A DNA stretch of 64,000 nt from positions 135,878 to 199,877 of the forward strand of contig NZ_JAHHZF010000009.1 of the NCBI RefSeq assembly GCF_018729455.1. The letters run 5' to 3'. Below, piece after piece: positions 29,597-37,485 of the stretch. The translations under genes were made by a program, and so were the position numbers. This stretch comes from Prosthecodimorpha staleyi. Lineage in GTDB: Bacteria > Pseudomonadota > Alphaproteobacteria > Rhizobiales > Ancalomicrobiaceae. The notes beneath the pieces are model-generated. The model was given only the letters and a program-made list of their open reading frames with translations, searched no databases and was not told the origin of the DNA. Position 1 is the stretch's first letter. Each line of letters begins with the position of its first letter.

Positions 29597-30454
29597 ATGG
29601 CCAGGAAAAAGGGACATGGCGGCGGCGGGCATGGCGGCGCGTGGGTCATCACCTTCGCCGACCTGATGGCCCTGCTGATGGCCTTCTTCGTCATGCTGGT
29701 CGCCTCGGCCAACCAGGACAAGCAGAAGCTTGCCGACGCCGCCGGCAGCCTGCGCGAGGCCTTCGGCGTGCAGCCGGAATTCCGTCGCGCCGGCATGATC
29801 GAGCGCGACGGCCTGCCGGTGCGCCAGTTCCTGAAGGAATCCAACGTCGTCGAGAAGAAGCTCGACGCCTCCCATTCCGCCGAGCGCAACGACCGCTTCG
29901 AGAAGCAGGGACCGGAGGCGAACACCCACAATTTCGAGCGCGCCGCCGAGGAGAAGCCGAAGCAGTTCCTGACCGCCGCCGCCTCGCTGCGCCAAGCGCT
30001 CGCCGACATGCCCGAGATCGCCGAAATCTCCAAGAACGTGATCTTCGAGGAGACCGACGAAGGCCTCAACATCCGCCTCGTCGACCAGGACGGCCGCTCG
30101 ATGTTCGCGGAAGGCTCGCGCACCCCCTACGAGCATACCCGCCAGATCCTGATGCGCATCGCGCCGGTGATCGCGCGCATGCCGCATCGCATCCGCGTCA
30201 CCGGCCACACCGCCGGCGGGCGGCGCTGGTCCGGCACCTCGGGCTCGCCCTGGGAATTGTCCGCCGGGCGCGCCGCCACCGTGCAGGAGGTCCTGGCCAG
30301 CTTCGGCGTCGGCTACGACCGGTTTGAATCGGTGGTCGGCAAGGCCGATGCCGAGCCGCTGTTCCCGACCGAGCCGTTCCTCGCCGCCAACCGGCGCGTC
30401 GACATCCTGCTCGCCCATCAGGCGCCGCCGCTGCCGAATTCCCCGCTGAAGTGA
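29597..30454 (+). CDS. motB: MotB-family stator subunit (OmpA domain)
   Basis: A 285-residue protein. The Gly/His-rich N-terminus (GHGGGGHGGAW) leads into one membrane helix, residues 16-36, with the ion-binding Asp22 in ITFADLMALL. Residues 45-140 are a linker and plug region, and 160-280 an OmpA/Pal-like peptidoglycan-binding domain ending with NRRVDILLAHQ. In the OmpA domain the usual GHTD is GHTA and is followed by an insertion (GGRRWSGTSGSP) before WELSAGRA, a departure from the consensus. It is ten bases after motA. Confidence 0.87.
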   Translation: MARKKGHGGGGHGGAWVITFADLMALLMAFFVMLVASANQDKQKLADAAGSLREAFGVQPEFRRAGMIERDGLPVRQFLKESNVVEKKLDASHSAERNDRFEKQGPEANTHNFERAAEEKPKQFLTAAASLRQALADMPEIAEISKNVIFEETDEGLNIRLVDQDGRSMFAEGSRTPYEHTRQILMRIAPVIARMPHRIRVTGHTAGGRRWSGTSGSPWELSAGRAATVQEVLASFGVGYDRFESVVGKADAEPLFPTEPFLAANRRVDILLAHQAPPLPNSPLK

Positions 30455-30634
30455 ACGGCCCGCCGGGTTGGGAACCGCCGGCCGGCCTCCGGACGCACCT
30501 TGCATCGGCGGGGTCGCGCCGCGCCGACGCCCGGCATTGGGACCGGTCGCCTCCGGCGCCGGGCTGCCGCGCGGGTGGTGCCCTTGCGGGCGGGCCGGGC
30601 GGGGTCTATCCGGGGCCGATCCGGGAGATCCGCC

Positions 30635-31135
30635 ATGCCGACGCCGACCGCCGCCGCCGAATCCGAACCCCTCGTCATCCGCCCGGCCGAGGCCGCCGAT
30701 CTGATGGGGATCGTGTCGCTGTTCGTCGATGACGAGACCGGCGGCCATGGCGACACCCTGGACCCGGCCTTCCGGCCGCTCTATGAGGCGGCCTTCGCGC
30801 GGATCGCGGCGAGCCCGAACGACACCGTCTTCGTGGCGCTGCTGGGCGCGCGCATTGTCGGCACCTACCAGCTGACCTTCGTGCCGACCATCGTCCATCG
30901 CGGCCGGCTGCGGGCGATGGTGGAATCGGTCCATGTCGATTCCCGCCTGCGCAGCCACGGCATCGGGGCGGCCATGATGCGCCACGCCGAGGCGGCCGCG
31001 CGGGCCGGCGGGGCCGGCATCCTGCAACTGACATCGAACAAGAAACGCCTCGACGCCCACCGTTTCTACGAGCGGCTCGGCTTCGCCAAGAGCCATGAAG
31101 GCTTCAAGATGGACCTCGACGCCGACACGCCGTGA
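30635..31135 (+). CDS. GNAT-family N-acetyltransferase
   Basis: A 166-residue GNAT enzyme with N-terminal LVIRPAEAADLMGIVSLF, central beta strands VFVALLGARIVGTYQLTFV, the acetyl-CoA loop VDSRLRSHGIGAAMMRHA, and the C-terminal KRLDAHRFYERLGFAKSHEG. The substrate is unknown. I use the ATG at 30635 because GGGAG is about eight bases upstream; an earlier in-frame start gives a low-complexity extension. It stands alone between motB and a hairpin. Confidence 0.82.
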   Translation: MPTPTAAAESEPLVIRPAEAADLMGIVSLFVDDETGGHGDTLDPAFRPLYEAAFARIAASPNDTVFVALLGARIVGTYQLTFVPTIVHRGRLRAMVESVHVDSRLRSHGIGAAMMRHAEAAARAGGAGILQLTSNKKRLDAHRFYERLGFAKSHEGFKMDLDADTP

Positions 31136-31144
31136 CCCGGCGCC

Positions 31145-31173
31145 GCGATGCGCTCGCGTTGCGAACGCATCGC
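31145..31173. terminator. Hairpin after the acetyltransferase gene
   Basis: Outer arms GCGATGCG/CGCATCGC (8 bp) and inner arms TCGC/GCGA around a GTT loop, separated by one C-A mismatch. It begins ten bases after the stop. No T-run follows. Confidence 0.5.
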
Positions 31174-31336
31174 TCAATCCTGCGGGAACCGCGAGCGGCC
31201 CTCCCGGGGGGGCGTCTCGCTCACCTGATCGGGCCGGGTCCGGGCCGGGAGCAAGCCGTTCGGCCGTCACGCTCGCTCCGGGTCGATGCCCGCACTGTGG
31301 CGGCGGAGCCTTCGCCGGGAAGGCTCCGGGCCGGAT

Positions 31337-31768
31337 TCATTCCTCCTCGCCGAAGAACATGTCCTCGTCTTCGTCCGACGGCTGGTAGATCGGCGAGGGT
31401 GACGTCTGGCTGTAATTCGCCGGCGGGCGCGGCGGCGAGGCCGGGGCGGCGGGATAGAGCGCGGCGAGCTGGGCGCCGACGCAGGCATGGACGAAATCCT
31501 TGAATTCGGCGGTCCGCTTCACATAGCCGCGAGACTTGGCGTCCTTGTTGCAAGCCTTGCGGAACGGCTTGGTGCGCGCCTTGATGCAGATCCGGGTCTG
31601 AACCGGGATCTGGTCGGCGGTGACGCCACGGGAAATGGTCTCGGCGCGACATTCGCCGCCGATGATGTACATGGCCGGCGTCGCCTTGAACTTCACGGTC
31701 TGGGCTTCGGCTGCAACCGGAGCAAGCAGAAACGCGACCGCCAGGGCCGGAGCGAAACGACGGATCAT
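31337..31768 (-). CDS. Secreted protein of unknown function, acidic C-terminus
   Basis: A 143-residue protein with a signal peptide (RRFAPALAVAFLLAPVAAEA, cleavage about residue 22). The mature part has four cysteines (GGECRAETI, RICIKAR, KACNKD, HACVGA) that could form two disulfides, a Pro/Tyr-rich stretch, and an acidic tail (PSDEDEDMFFGEEE). No family recognised. The ATG at 31768 with GGGAG upstream is preferred to an earlier in-frame start. The next gene on the same strand also encodes a small exported Cys-containing protein. Confidence 0.65.
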   Translation of the reverse strand: MIRRFAPALAVAFLLAPVAAEAQTVKFKATPAMYIIGGECRAETISRGVTADQIPVQTRICIKARTKPFRKACNKDAKSRGYVKRTAEFKDFVHACVGAQLAALYPAAPASPPRPPANYSQTSPSPIYQPSDEDEDMFFGEEE

Positions 31769-31985
31769 TCTCGACACTCCCTTGGGCAACAGGTGCCCCT
31801 CAATTCTTGTCTGGCTCCCGGTCCGACGTCCGGGCCGGAAAGGCTTGGTTCGTCGGGGCTCCGCCGAACGGCACGGGCCGACCATCGGGCATGGCCGACG
31901 ATCGGGCAGCGCCGTTTCCGAGCCACAACCGGTCTGACTGCGGCGCCTGCGCCGCACGGGACGCAAGCGCCAACAGCCAAGGCCG

Positions 31986-32267
31986 TTACATGCACTTGGC
32001 CATATAGGTGAAATAGGCCTTCCAGCCCTTGGCGCCGGTCTTTTCCTTCTCGGTCTTCCACTTGGCGTCGCAGGCCTTCTTCTGCTCGGCCGACGACGGC
32101 TCGTCCTCGTCGTCCGCCTTCGCGGCGGCCTTGGAGGCGGCCGGCTTGGCTGCGGGCTTCGTCTCGGTGGTCGCGGCCGGCTTCGTGGTCGTGGCCTGGG
32201 CGATGGCCGCGGCCGGAGTGAAGGCGAGGGCGGCGGCGATCAATGCGGCAAGGATGCGATCGGTCAT
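31986..32267 (-). CDS. Small exported Lys/Ala-rich protein, possibly PsiF-like
   Basis: A 93-residue protein with a signal peptide (residues 1-23, ending AAAIAQA), a low-complexity Thr/Lys/Ala/Pro stretch (about 24-50), and a C-terminal motif CDAKWKTEKEKTGAKGWKAY ending in CM. Two cysteines about 28 residues apart with a helical spacer recall PsiF-type repeats, but the match is partial. Function unknown. It lies upstream of, and in the same direction as, the acidic-tail secreted protein. Confidence 0.6.
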   Translation of the reverse strand: MTDRILAALIAAALAFTPAAAIAQATTTKPAATTETKPAAKPAASKAAAKADDEDEPSSAEQKKACDAKWKTEKEKTGAKGWKAYFTYMAKCM

Positions 32268-32811
32268 GTGTCCTACCCCGTTCTATCCGGTCCGGACCGG
32301 AACGCCTCCCGTCCAGCCTACGGTCCGTCATTACCGCGAGCAGAAGGTGTCGAACTCGTGACGAATCGATCTGCCCGGGCCGCTGATATTATGCGTCCGC
32401 GCAGCATAAACGGCACTCCGGTACCCGCCCGTCCGCCCGTCCGCCCGATCGCGGGCGCGGCCGATCCGCCAGTCGGCTGCCATTGCCTGCGCGCGCCGGA
32501 TCGGATGGCGGCGGGTCAGGCTTCGCGGGCGGGCGGCCGTGGCGGACGAACCTTTCCGCGCCTCCTCGTTTCACGGTGAACGGATGGTTACGGCGATACC
32601 GGCAGGATTTTGCGGGAGGCCTTGATTCGACTGTGGTTTTCGCCACAGGAGGGTGAATCCTTCATGAAGTTAACGAGTGGTTTTCACCGTGTTGTGAGCT
32701 TCTTAAGCCTGCTGATTCACCTTCGGTTCAGCCGGCTCCGTCAAATTTCTCCTCAAGGGCGGTGCAATCCCGCCAGGACATTCCAAGGCTCAGAAAGTAT
32801 AGGAGAGCAAC
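32268..32811. other. 544-base gap ahead of the Sel1-like gene
   Basis: No credible gene. It contains an inverted repeat TTATGC-9-GCATAA at 32389-32409 and, toward the right, an AT-richer stretch (32630-32760) that probably carries the promoter for the Sel1-like gene. The left end would carry the promoter for the minus-strand exported protein. Confidence 0.45.
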
Positions 32812-33081
32812 ATGGCCCGATTTGAAGTCCGCGACAGTGAAATCGCCGCGATGGGACAGCAGAACGTCTCGGGCGATGTCTTCTTCCAGCTCGGCATCAC
32901 CTATTCGGTCGGCCGCGGCGTGAAGCCCGACATGGTCGCGGCGCACAAGTGGTTCAATCTCGCCGCCGCCCGCGGCAACCGCGAAGCCGCCCGGCACCGG
33001 CACGAGATCGCCGGCGAGATGAGCGGCGCAGAAGTCGCCGAGGCGCAGCGCCAGGCGCGCGAATGGATCCGCACGCACTGA
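32812..33081 (+). CDS. Single-repeat Sel1-like protein
   Basis: An 89-residue cytosolic protein. Residues 20-55 form a Sel1/TPR-like repeat (FFQLGITYSVGRGVKPD, then AAHKWFNLAAARGNREAARH), followed by a charged helix with SGAEVAEAQRQAREW. Short one-repeat Sel1 proteins like this are widespread in Hyphomicrobiales, with unknown function. The ATG is preceded by AGGAGAGCA. It is expected to be a protein-protein interaction module. Confidence 0.75.
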   Translation: MARFEVRDSEIAAMGQQNVSGDVFFQLGITYSVGRGVKPDMVAAHKWFNLAAARGNREAARHRHEIAGEMSGAEVAEAQRQAREWIRTH

Positions 33082-33151
33082 AATCCGTTCCGATCCACCC
33101 CGCGGTTCGCGCCGCATCGCGCGATCCGACCGGTCGGTACGGCAGCGCCCT

Positions 33152-33679
33152 TCAGCGTGCGCGCAGATAGTCCAGCATGGTCTCCGCATTCGAGACCGTG
33201 ACGCCGACGCCCGCCGGGTCGTCGCCGAAGCCCGGCTCGACGAACATCCTGCGGATGACGCGATCCTCCACATGCATGGCATATCGCCAGCTGCGATAGC
33301 CCATGCCCTGGGCGGTGCGGCGCACCAGCATGCCCATCAGCCGCGCGAAGTCGCCGTTGCCGTCGGGCAGCATGACGACCTTTTCGATCGCCCGGCTCTT
33401 CGCCCATTGGAACATGACGAAGGCGTCATTGACCGAGACGCAGGCGACCAGATCGATGCCGAGCGCCACGAAGGCATCGTGATTGCGCTCGAAGCCGGGC
33501 AGGTGGCTGTCCGAGCAGGCCGGCGTGAAAGCGCCCGGCACCCCGAACACGACCACATTGCGCCCGCCGAACAGCTCCGCCGTGGTCACGTCCTTCCATT
33601 CGAACGGATTGTCGCCGCCGAGCGCCGGATTGCGCACGCGGGTGTGAAAGACGACGTCGGGGACGGTTGCGGGGGTCAT
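33152..33679 (-). CDS. Peroxiredoxin, Prx5/AhpE-like
   Basis: A 175-residue peroxiredoxin of the Prx5 group (hydroperoxide reduction with glutaredoxin or glutathione as usual donors). The peroxidatic cysteine lies in VFGVPGAFTPACSDSHLPGF, near residue 53. The next segments (ACVSVNDAFVMFQWAK, VVMLPDGNGDFARLMGM) and the C-terminal YRSWRYAMHVEDRVI are typical. A second cysteine is in VACVSV. The ATG at 33679 is preferred to one thirteen codons earlier. It is the second peroxiredoxin in the window; Bcp at 11796-12260 is of a different class. Confidence 0.88.
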   Translation of the reverse strand: MTPATVPDVVFHTRVRNPALGGDNPFEWKDVTTAELFGGRNVVVFGVPGAFTPACSDSHLPGFERNHDAFVALGIDLVACVSVNDAFVMFQWAKSRAIEKVVMLPDGNGDFARLMGMLVRRTAQGMGYRSWRYAMHVEDRVIRRMFVEPGFGDDPAGVGVTVSNAETMLDYLRAR

Positions 33680-33888
33680 CAGGCGTTCGGGCTCCCTGTA
33701 CCGGTGTCGATGCGACACCGCCTGCCGGTGGGATCGGCTGAAAGCCCGATCGTCGCAAGGCGGCGGCGCGAAATGCGCGCCGGATCTCCGCCGGCCCGCA
33801 TCACCCGATCCTCATGCAAACCCGTCGGCCGGTAAAGCCGTCCATCCGGCATGGCGCCCGCGCCGGCACGCGGGTCCCAGACGGCCCC

Positions 33889-33937
33889 GCGAGCCTGCGA
33901 GGCCGCGAGCCCTCGAGCCTGCGAGCCTGCGAGGCCG
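33889..33937. repeat. Short direct repeats based on GCGAGCCTGC
   Basis: A 17-bp unit, GCGAGCCTGCGAGGCCG, occurs at 33889-33905 and 33921-33937 without mismatch; partial copies lie between. Function not evident; slippage-prone. Confidence 0.65.
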
Positions 33938-33972
33938 TGCGGAGGGCCTGGAAGTGCGACCGCCATCGAGGC

Positions 33973-34030
33973 TTGACAGCGGGCAGGGCGCCATCGAGTA
34001 TAAAAACGAAATGGCGTTCCGGAAAATTTC
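33973..34030 (+). promoter_or_regulatory. Promoter and palindromic operator candidate of iclR
   Basis: TTGACA at 33973-33978 and, 18 bases on, AGTATA at 33997-34002 form a sigma-70-like pair. TTCCGGAA, a perfect 8-bp palindrome, is at 34017-34024, and GAAAT/ATTTC arms lie at 34008-34012 and 34026-34030. The palindrome overlaps the expected transcription start and ends seven bases before the iclR ATG, which fits autorepression by the IclR-type protein. The 5' leader would be short and lacks a good Shine-Dalgarno. Confidence 0.5.
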
Positions 34031-34852
34031 ATGCGCTCTGCCGTCGACCGCATCTTCGATCTCCTGGAAGCGATCGCGACCCGACCGGCGGGCGCGGCGC
34101 TGAACGAACTGGCGGTTGCCGCGCAGTTGGCCAAGCCGACCGCCCATCGCCTCCTCGCCGATCTGATCGCGCGCGGCCTGGTGCGCCAGGACGGGCCCAA
34201 CGGCGACTACTCGCTGACCCTGGAGATCGCGCTGCTCGGCTTCCGGCATCTCGCCGGCACGGGCTTTCTCGACATCTGCCAGCCGGAACTCGACCGGCTC
34301 GCCGGCAAGGCGGGCGAGTTGATCCGGCTGTCCTGGCTCGACGGCGAGCGGCTCGCGATCGTCGCCGAATCCCAGGGCGCCAAGCCGGGCCTGCGCTTCG
34401 ATGCCAATCTGGGCCGGCCGGTGGTCCTGCACAGCATGGCGGTCGGCAAGGCGTATCTGGCCAGCCTGACCGATGCCGATGCGCTGGCCCGGGTTCGCGC
34501 CCAGGGGCTGCTCGGCGCGGCCGGAGGCGGCTCGACGCCGATCCGGACCGAGGCGGACCTGCTCGCCGAACTGGACCGGGTCCGTCGCTGCGGCTTCGCG
34601 CTCGCCTATAACGAGGCCGATCCGGGCACCGGCGCCGTGGCGGTACCGATCACGGCCGCCGATGGCGGCGCCTTCCTGGGTGCCATTGCGGTGGTGGTCC
34701 CGACCGCGCGCTGGACCCGCGAGGCGCTTGCCGGGCTGGTGCCGGATCTGCGCGAAGCGGCCAGGGACATCGCCGGCAAGGCGGTCGTCGCGCCCTATTG
34801 CCGGAAGGGCGCGCAGGTGCTGCGCCGGCCCGCCAACAGCAAGGGATTGTGA
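34031..34852 (+). CDS. IclR-family transcriptional regulator
   Basis: A 273-residue regulator. Residues 1-60 are the winged helix (AVDRIFDLLEAIA, AAQLAKPTAHRLLADLIARG), and about 75-255 the IclR effector domain with SMAVGKAYLA and LDRVRRCGFALAYNEADPGT. It is the first gene of a five-gene set (regulator, permease, solute-binding protein, ATPase, DJ-1/PfpI protein) and is one base from the permease start. It probably senses the imported compound. No other catabolic genes are next to it to suggest the ligand. Confidence 0.9.
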   Translation: MRSAVDRIFDLLEAIATRPAGAALNELAVAAQLAKPTAHRLLADLIARGLVRQDGPNGDYSLTLEIALLGFRHLAGTGFLDICQPELDRLAGKAGELIRLSWLDGERLAIVAESQGAKPGLRFDANLGRPVVLHSMAVGKAYLASLTDADALARVRAQGLLGAAGGGSTPIRTEADLLAELDRVRRCGFALAYNEADPGTGAVAVPITAADGGAFLGAIAVVVPTARWTREALAGLVPDLREAARDIAGKAVVAPYCRKGAQVLRRPANSKGL

Positions 34853-34853
34853 G

Positions 34854-35630
34854 ATGTTCGAGAAGAATGGCGGTGCCCTGTCGTCACTCGCGACGGCGAT
34901 CGCCCTGCTGGTCGTCTGGGAAGGCGCGACGCGCCTTCTTGGCATCCCGACCTATCTGCTGCCGGCGCCCTCGGTGATCGCATCCGATTTCGCCCGGAAC
35001 TGGCCGCGGATCGCCGACAGTTCGTGGATCACCACGCTGAACATGGTCGCCGGCTTCGTGCTCAGCGTCCTGGTCGGCATCCCGCTGGCGATGGCGCTTG
35101 CCTACTCGCCGCAGGTCGAGCGTTCGATCTATCCGATCGTGGTCTTCCTGCAGATCCTGCCCAAGATCGCCATCGCGCCGCTGTTCATCGTCTGGTTCGG
35201 CTTCGGCACCATGCCGAAGGTTCTGCTGGTCTTCCTGCTGACCTTCTTCCCGATCGTGGTCAACACCGTGGTCGGCTTCAAATCGGTCGATCCGGGCGTG
35301 ATGGAACTGGCCCGCTCGACCGGCGCGGGCGCGCTGCGCACCTTCTACAAGATCCGCTTTCCGAGCGCGCTGCCGTCGATCTTCGTCGGCCTGAAGATCG
35401 CCGCCGCGCTCGCCTCGACGGCGGCGGTGGTGGCCGAGTTCGTCGCCTCCGACAGCGGGCTCGGTTACCTGATCATCACCTATAACGGCCAGCTGGCCAC
35501 CCCGATGGTCTTCGCCACCATCATCGTGCTCGGCGTCATCGGGCTGGTCTTCTACTTCCTGATCGAATTCGTCGAACGGCTGGTCGTGCCCTGGCACGTC
35601 TCCATGCGCGGCGATCAGGCGGGCGCATAG
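34854..35630 (+). CDS. ABC transporter permease, SsuC/TauC-type
   Basis: A 258-residue membrane protein with about six helices and the binding-protein-dependent transport EAA motif region ELARSTGAGALRTFYKIRFP, which docks the ATPase. It belongs to the nitrate/sulfonate/taurine (and hydroxymethylpyrimidine) permease group. The ATG at 34854 directly follows the iclR stop. A later helix includes VFATIIVLGVIGLVFYFLIE. Substrate unknown. Confidence 0.9.
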   Translation: MFEKNGGALSSLATAIALLVVWEGATRLLGIPTYLLPAPSVIASDFARNWPRIADSSWITTLNMVAGFVLSVLVGIPLAMALAYSPQVERSIYPIVVFLQILPKIAIAPLFIVWFGFGTMPKVLLVFLLTFFPIVVNTVVGFKSVDPGVMELARSTGAGALRTFYKIRFPSALPSIFVGLKIAAALASTAAVVAEFVASDSGLGYLIITYNGQLATPMVFATIIVLGVIGLVFYFLIEFVERLVVPWHVSMRGDQAGA

Positions 35631-35668
35631 CTACGGATCAAAACAAAAACGCTTAGGGAGGAATGACA

Positions 35669-36646
35669 ATGGCAAGGTTTGGAAAGTTCGGCCTGATCGC
35701 CGGTCTGGCCGCGATGCTGGTCTCGGCCGCGGCGGCGCGCGCCGACGATACCGTCAGCCTGCGGCTGAACTGGCAGATCCTCGGCTTTCACGCGCCGTTC
35801 TACTACGGCGTCAAGAAAGGCTTCTACAAGGAGGAGGGCATCGACCTGACCGTCAACGAGGGCCGCGGCGGCGCTGCGACCGCGCAGGCGATCGGTGCCA
35901 GCAGCGATACCTTCGGCGTCGTCGATGCCGGCACGGTGATCGTCAGCGTCACCCGCGGCATCCCGATCCGCACGGTCATGTCGGTGATGAACAGCGGCAT
36001 CTTCGCCGTCGTCGCGCGCAAGGACGCCAATATCGTCCGCGCCGCCGATCTCGAAGGCAAGACCATCGCGGTCACCGCCGGCGACGCGCTGACGCAGCTC
36101 TTTCCGGCCGTGGTCTCCGCCAACAAGCTCGACGAGAAGAAGATCCGCTTCGTCAATGTCGATGCCGCCAGCAAGGTGGTGGCCGTCCTCGAAAAGCGTG
36201 CCGACGCCACGCTCGGCAGCGTCGATGCGCAGTCCTTCGTCATGGAGGCACGCGGCGTCGCGGCCTCGGTCCTCAGCTACGACGATCTCGGCGTCAAGCT
36301 GGTCGGCCTGACCGTCGTCGCCAACGAGAAGACGATCGCGGGGAACCCCGATCTGATCCGCCGCTTCGTGCGTGCGACGCGCAAGGCCTTCGTCGAGGCG
36401 CAGAAGGATCCGGACGGCGCGATCGCCGCGACGGTCGCCGCCAAGCCCGAACTGGACGGCAAGGTGCTGCGCCAGCAGATGGACGTGTCGCTGGCCAAGC
36501 TGACCTCGGCCGCCACCGCCGGCCTGCCGCTCGGCATCGGCGCCGCGTCGGACTGGGACAATACGGTCACGCTCCTCAAGACCTACCAGTCGCTCGCCAC
36601 CGACAAGCCGGGCTCGGCCTTCTTCACCAACGACTTCGCCAAGTAG
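35669..36646 (+). CDS. ABC transporter solute-binding protein, NMT1/THI5-like
   Basis: A 325-residue periplasmic binding protein. Residues 1-24 are a signal peptide (FGLIAGLAAMLVSAAAARA, then DD). The NMT1-like fold shows LRLNWQILGFHAPFYYGVKK, the typical EEGIDLTV, and AADLEGKTIAVTAG. These proteins bind sulfonates, nitrate, pyrimidine precursors, riboflavin or aromatic acids. The start at 35669 has GGAGGA seven bases upstream, better placed than for the ATG at 35663. Ligand not predictable from sequence. Confidence 0.9.
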   Translation: MARFGKFGLIAGLAAMLVSAAAARADDTVSLRLNWQILGFHAPFYYGVKKGFYKEEGIDLTVNEGRGGAATAQAIGASSDTFGVVDAGTVIVSVTRGIPIRTVMSVMNSGIFAVVARKDANIVRAADLEGKTIAVTAGDALTQLFPAVVSANKLDEKKIRFVNVDAASKVVAVLEKRADATLGSVDAQSFVMEARGVAASVLSYDDLGVKLVGLTVVANEKTIAGNPDLIRRFVRATRKAFVEAQKDPDGAIAATVAAKPELDGKVLRQQMDVSLAKLTSAATAGLPLGIGAASDWDNTVTLLKTYQSLATDKPGSAFFTNDFAK

Positions 36647-36652
36647 GCGGCG

Positions 36653-37444
36653 ATGGCTGAGGCTCAGATCGTCCTGAAGGGCGTCGGCAAGACCTTCGTG
36701 CGCGGGCTGCAGCGCACGACGGCCCTCGCCGGCGTCGACATCGAGATCGCGCGCGGGGCCTTCGTGGCGGTGGTCGGGCCGTCCGGCTGCGGCAAGAGCA
36801 CGCTTCTGCGGCTGGTCTCCGGGCTGGTCATGCCGAGCGAGGGCAGCGTGCGGGTCGCCGGCGAGCCAGTCGTCGGCCCGCGCGCCGACACCGGCATCGT
36901 GTTCCAAAAGGCGACCTTGGTCGACTGGCGCGACATTCTCGGCAACGTGCTGCTGCAACTGGAGATGCGCGGCATCGACAGTCCCGAAGCCCGCGAGCGT
37001 GCGCGCACGCTCCTTGCGGCCGTCGGGCTCGGCGGCTTCGAGAACCGCTATCCGCACGAACTGTCCGGCGGCATGCAGCAGCGGGCGGCGATCGCCCGCG
37101 GCCTCGTCCACCAGCCCGGCATGCTGCTGATGGACGAACCGTTCGGCGCGCTCGATGCGCTGACGCGCGAGCAGATGCGGCTCGACCTGGAGGCGCTGTG
37201 GCTGCGCGAGCGGATGACCGTCTTCTTCATCACCCACTCGATCGACGAGGCCGTGCTGCTCGCCGACCGGGTCATCGTCATGAGCCAGCGGCCGGGGACG
37301 GTCGATCACGTCTTCGACGTCGATCTGCCGCGTCCACGCGGCCTGGCCGCCCGCAACGATCCGCGCTTCGCCGCGCTGACCGACGCCATCACCCGCATCT
37401 TTCTCTCGCGCGGCGTGCTCGACGAGCAGCGTCTGGCGCTTTGA
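36653..37444 (+). CDS. ABC transporter ATPase, SsuB/TauB-type
   Basis: A 263-residue nucleotide-binding subunit. Walker A is GPSGCGKST, the Q-loop is in IVFQKATLVDW, the signature LSGGMQQRAAIARGL, Walker B LLMDEPFGALD and the switch His in FFITHSIDEAV. It pairs with the permease and NMT1-type binding protein upstream, starting six bases after the latter's stop. Energises uptake of the same unknown solute. Confidence 0.93.
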   Translation: MAEAQIVLKGVGKTFVRGLQRTTALAGVDIEIARGAFVAVVGPSGCGKSTLLRLVSGLVMPSEGSVRVAGEPVVGPRADTGIVFQKATLVDWRDILGNVLLQLEMRGIDSPEARERARTLLAAVGLGGFENRYPHELSGGMQQRAAIARGLVHQPGMLLMDEPFGALDALTREQMRLDLEALWLRERMTVFFITHSIDEAVLLADRVIVMSQRPGTVDHVFDVDLPRPRGLAARNDPRFAALTDAITRIFLSRGVLDEQRLAL

Positions 37445-37485
37445 GTCCGCCAGCGCCCCGCGCTTGAAGTTCGAAGGAGATTTCC

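Larger units (their letters stand above)
33680..34030. other. 351-base divergent gap between peroxiredoxin and iclR
   Basis: No gene seen. It contains a GAGCCTGC-based direct-repeat array at 33889-33937 and, next to iclR, a promoter and palindrome described separately. Confidence 0.5.

Noticed and set aside
32610-32825. A 71-codon plus-strand frame before the Sel1-like gene
   Set aside because: Overlaps the Sel1-like start, has no ribosome site and lies in an AT-richer promoter-like stretch.
33889-33937. CRISPR-like direct repeats
   Set aside because: Only two full 17-bp copies with partial ones between; spacers are not of uniform length and no cas genes are present.
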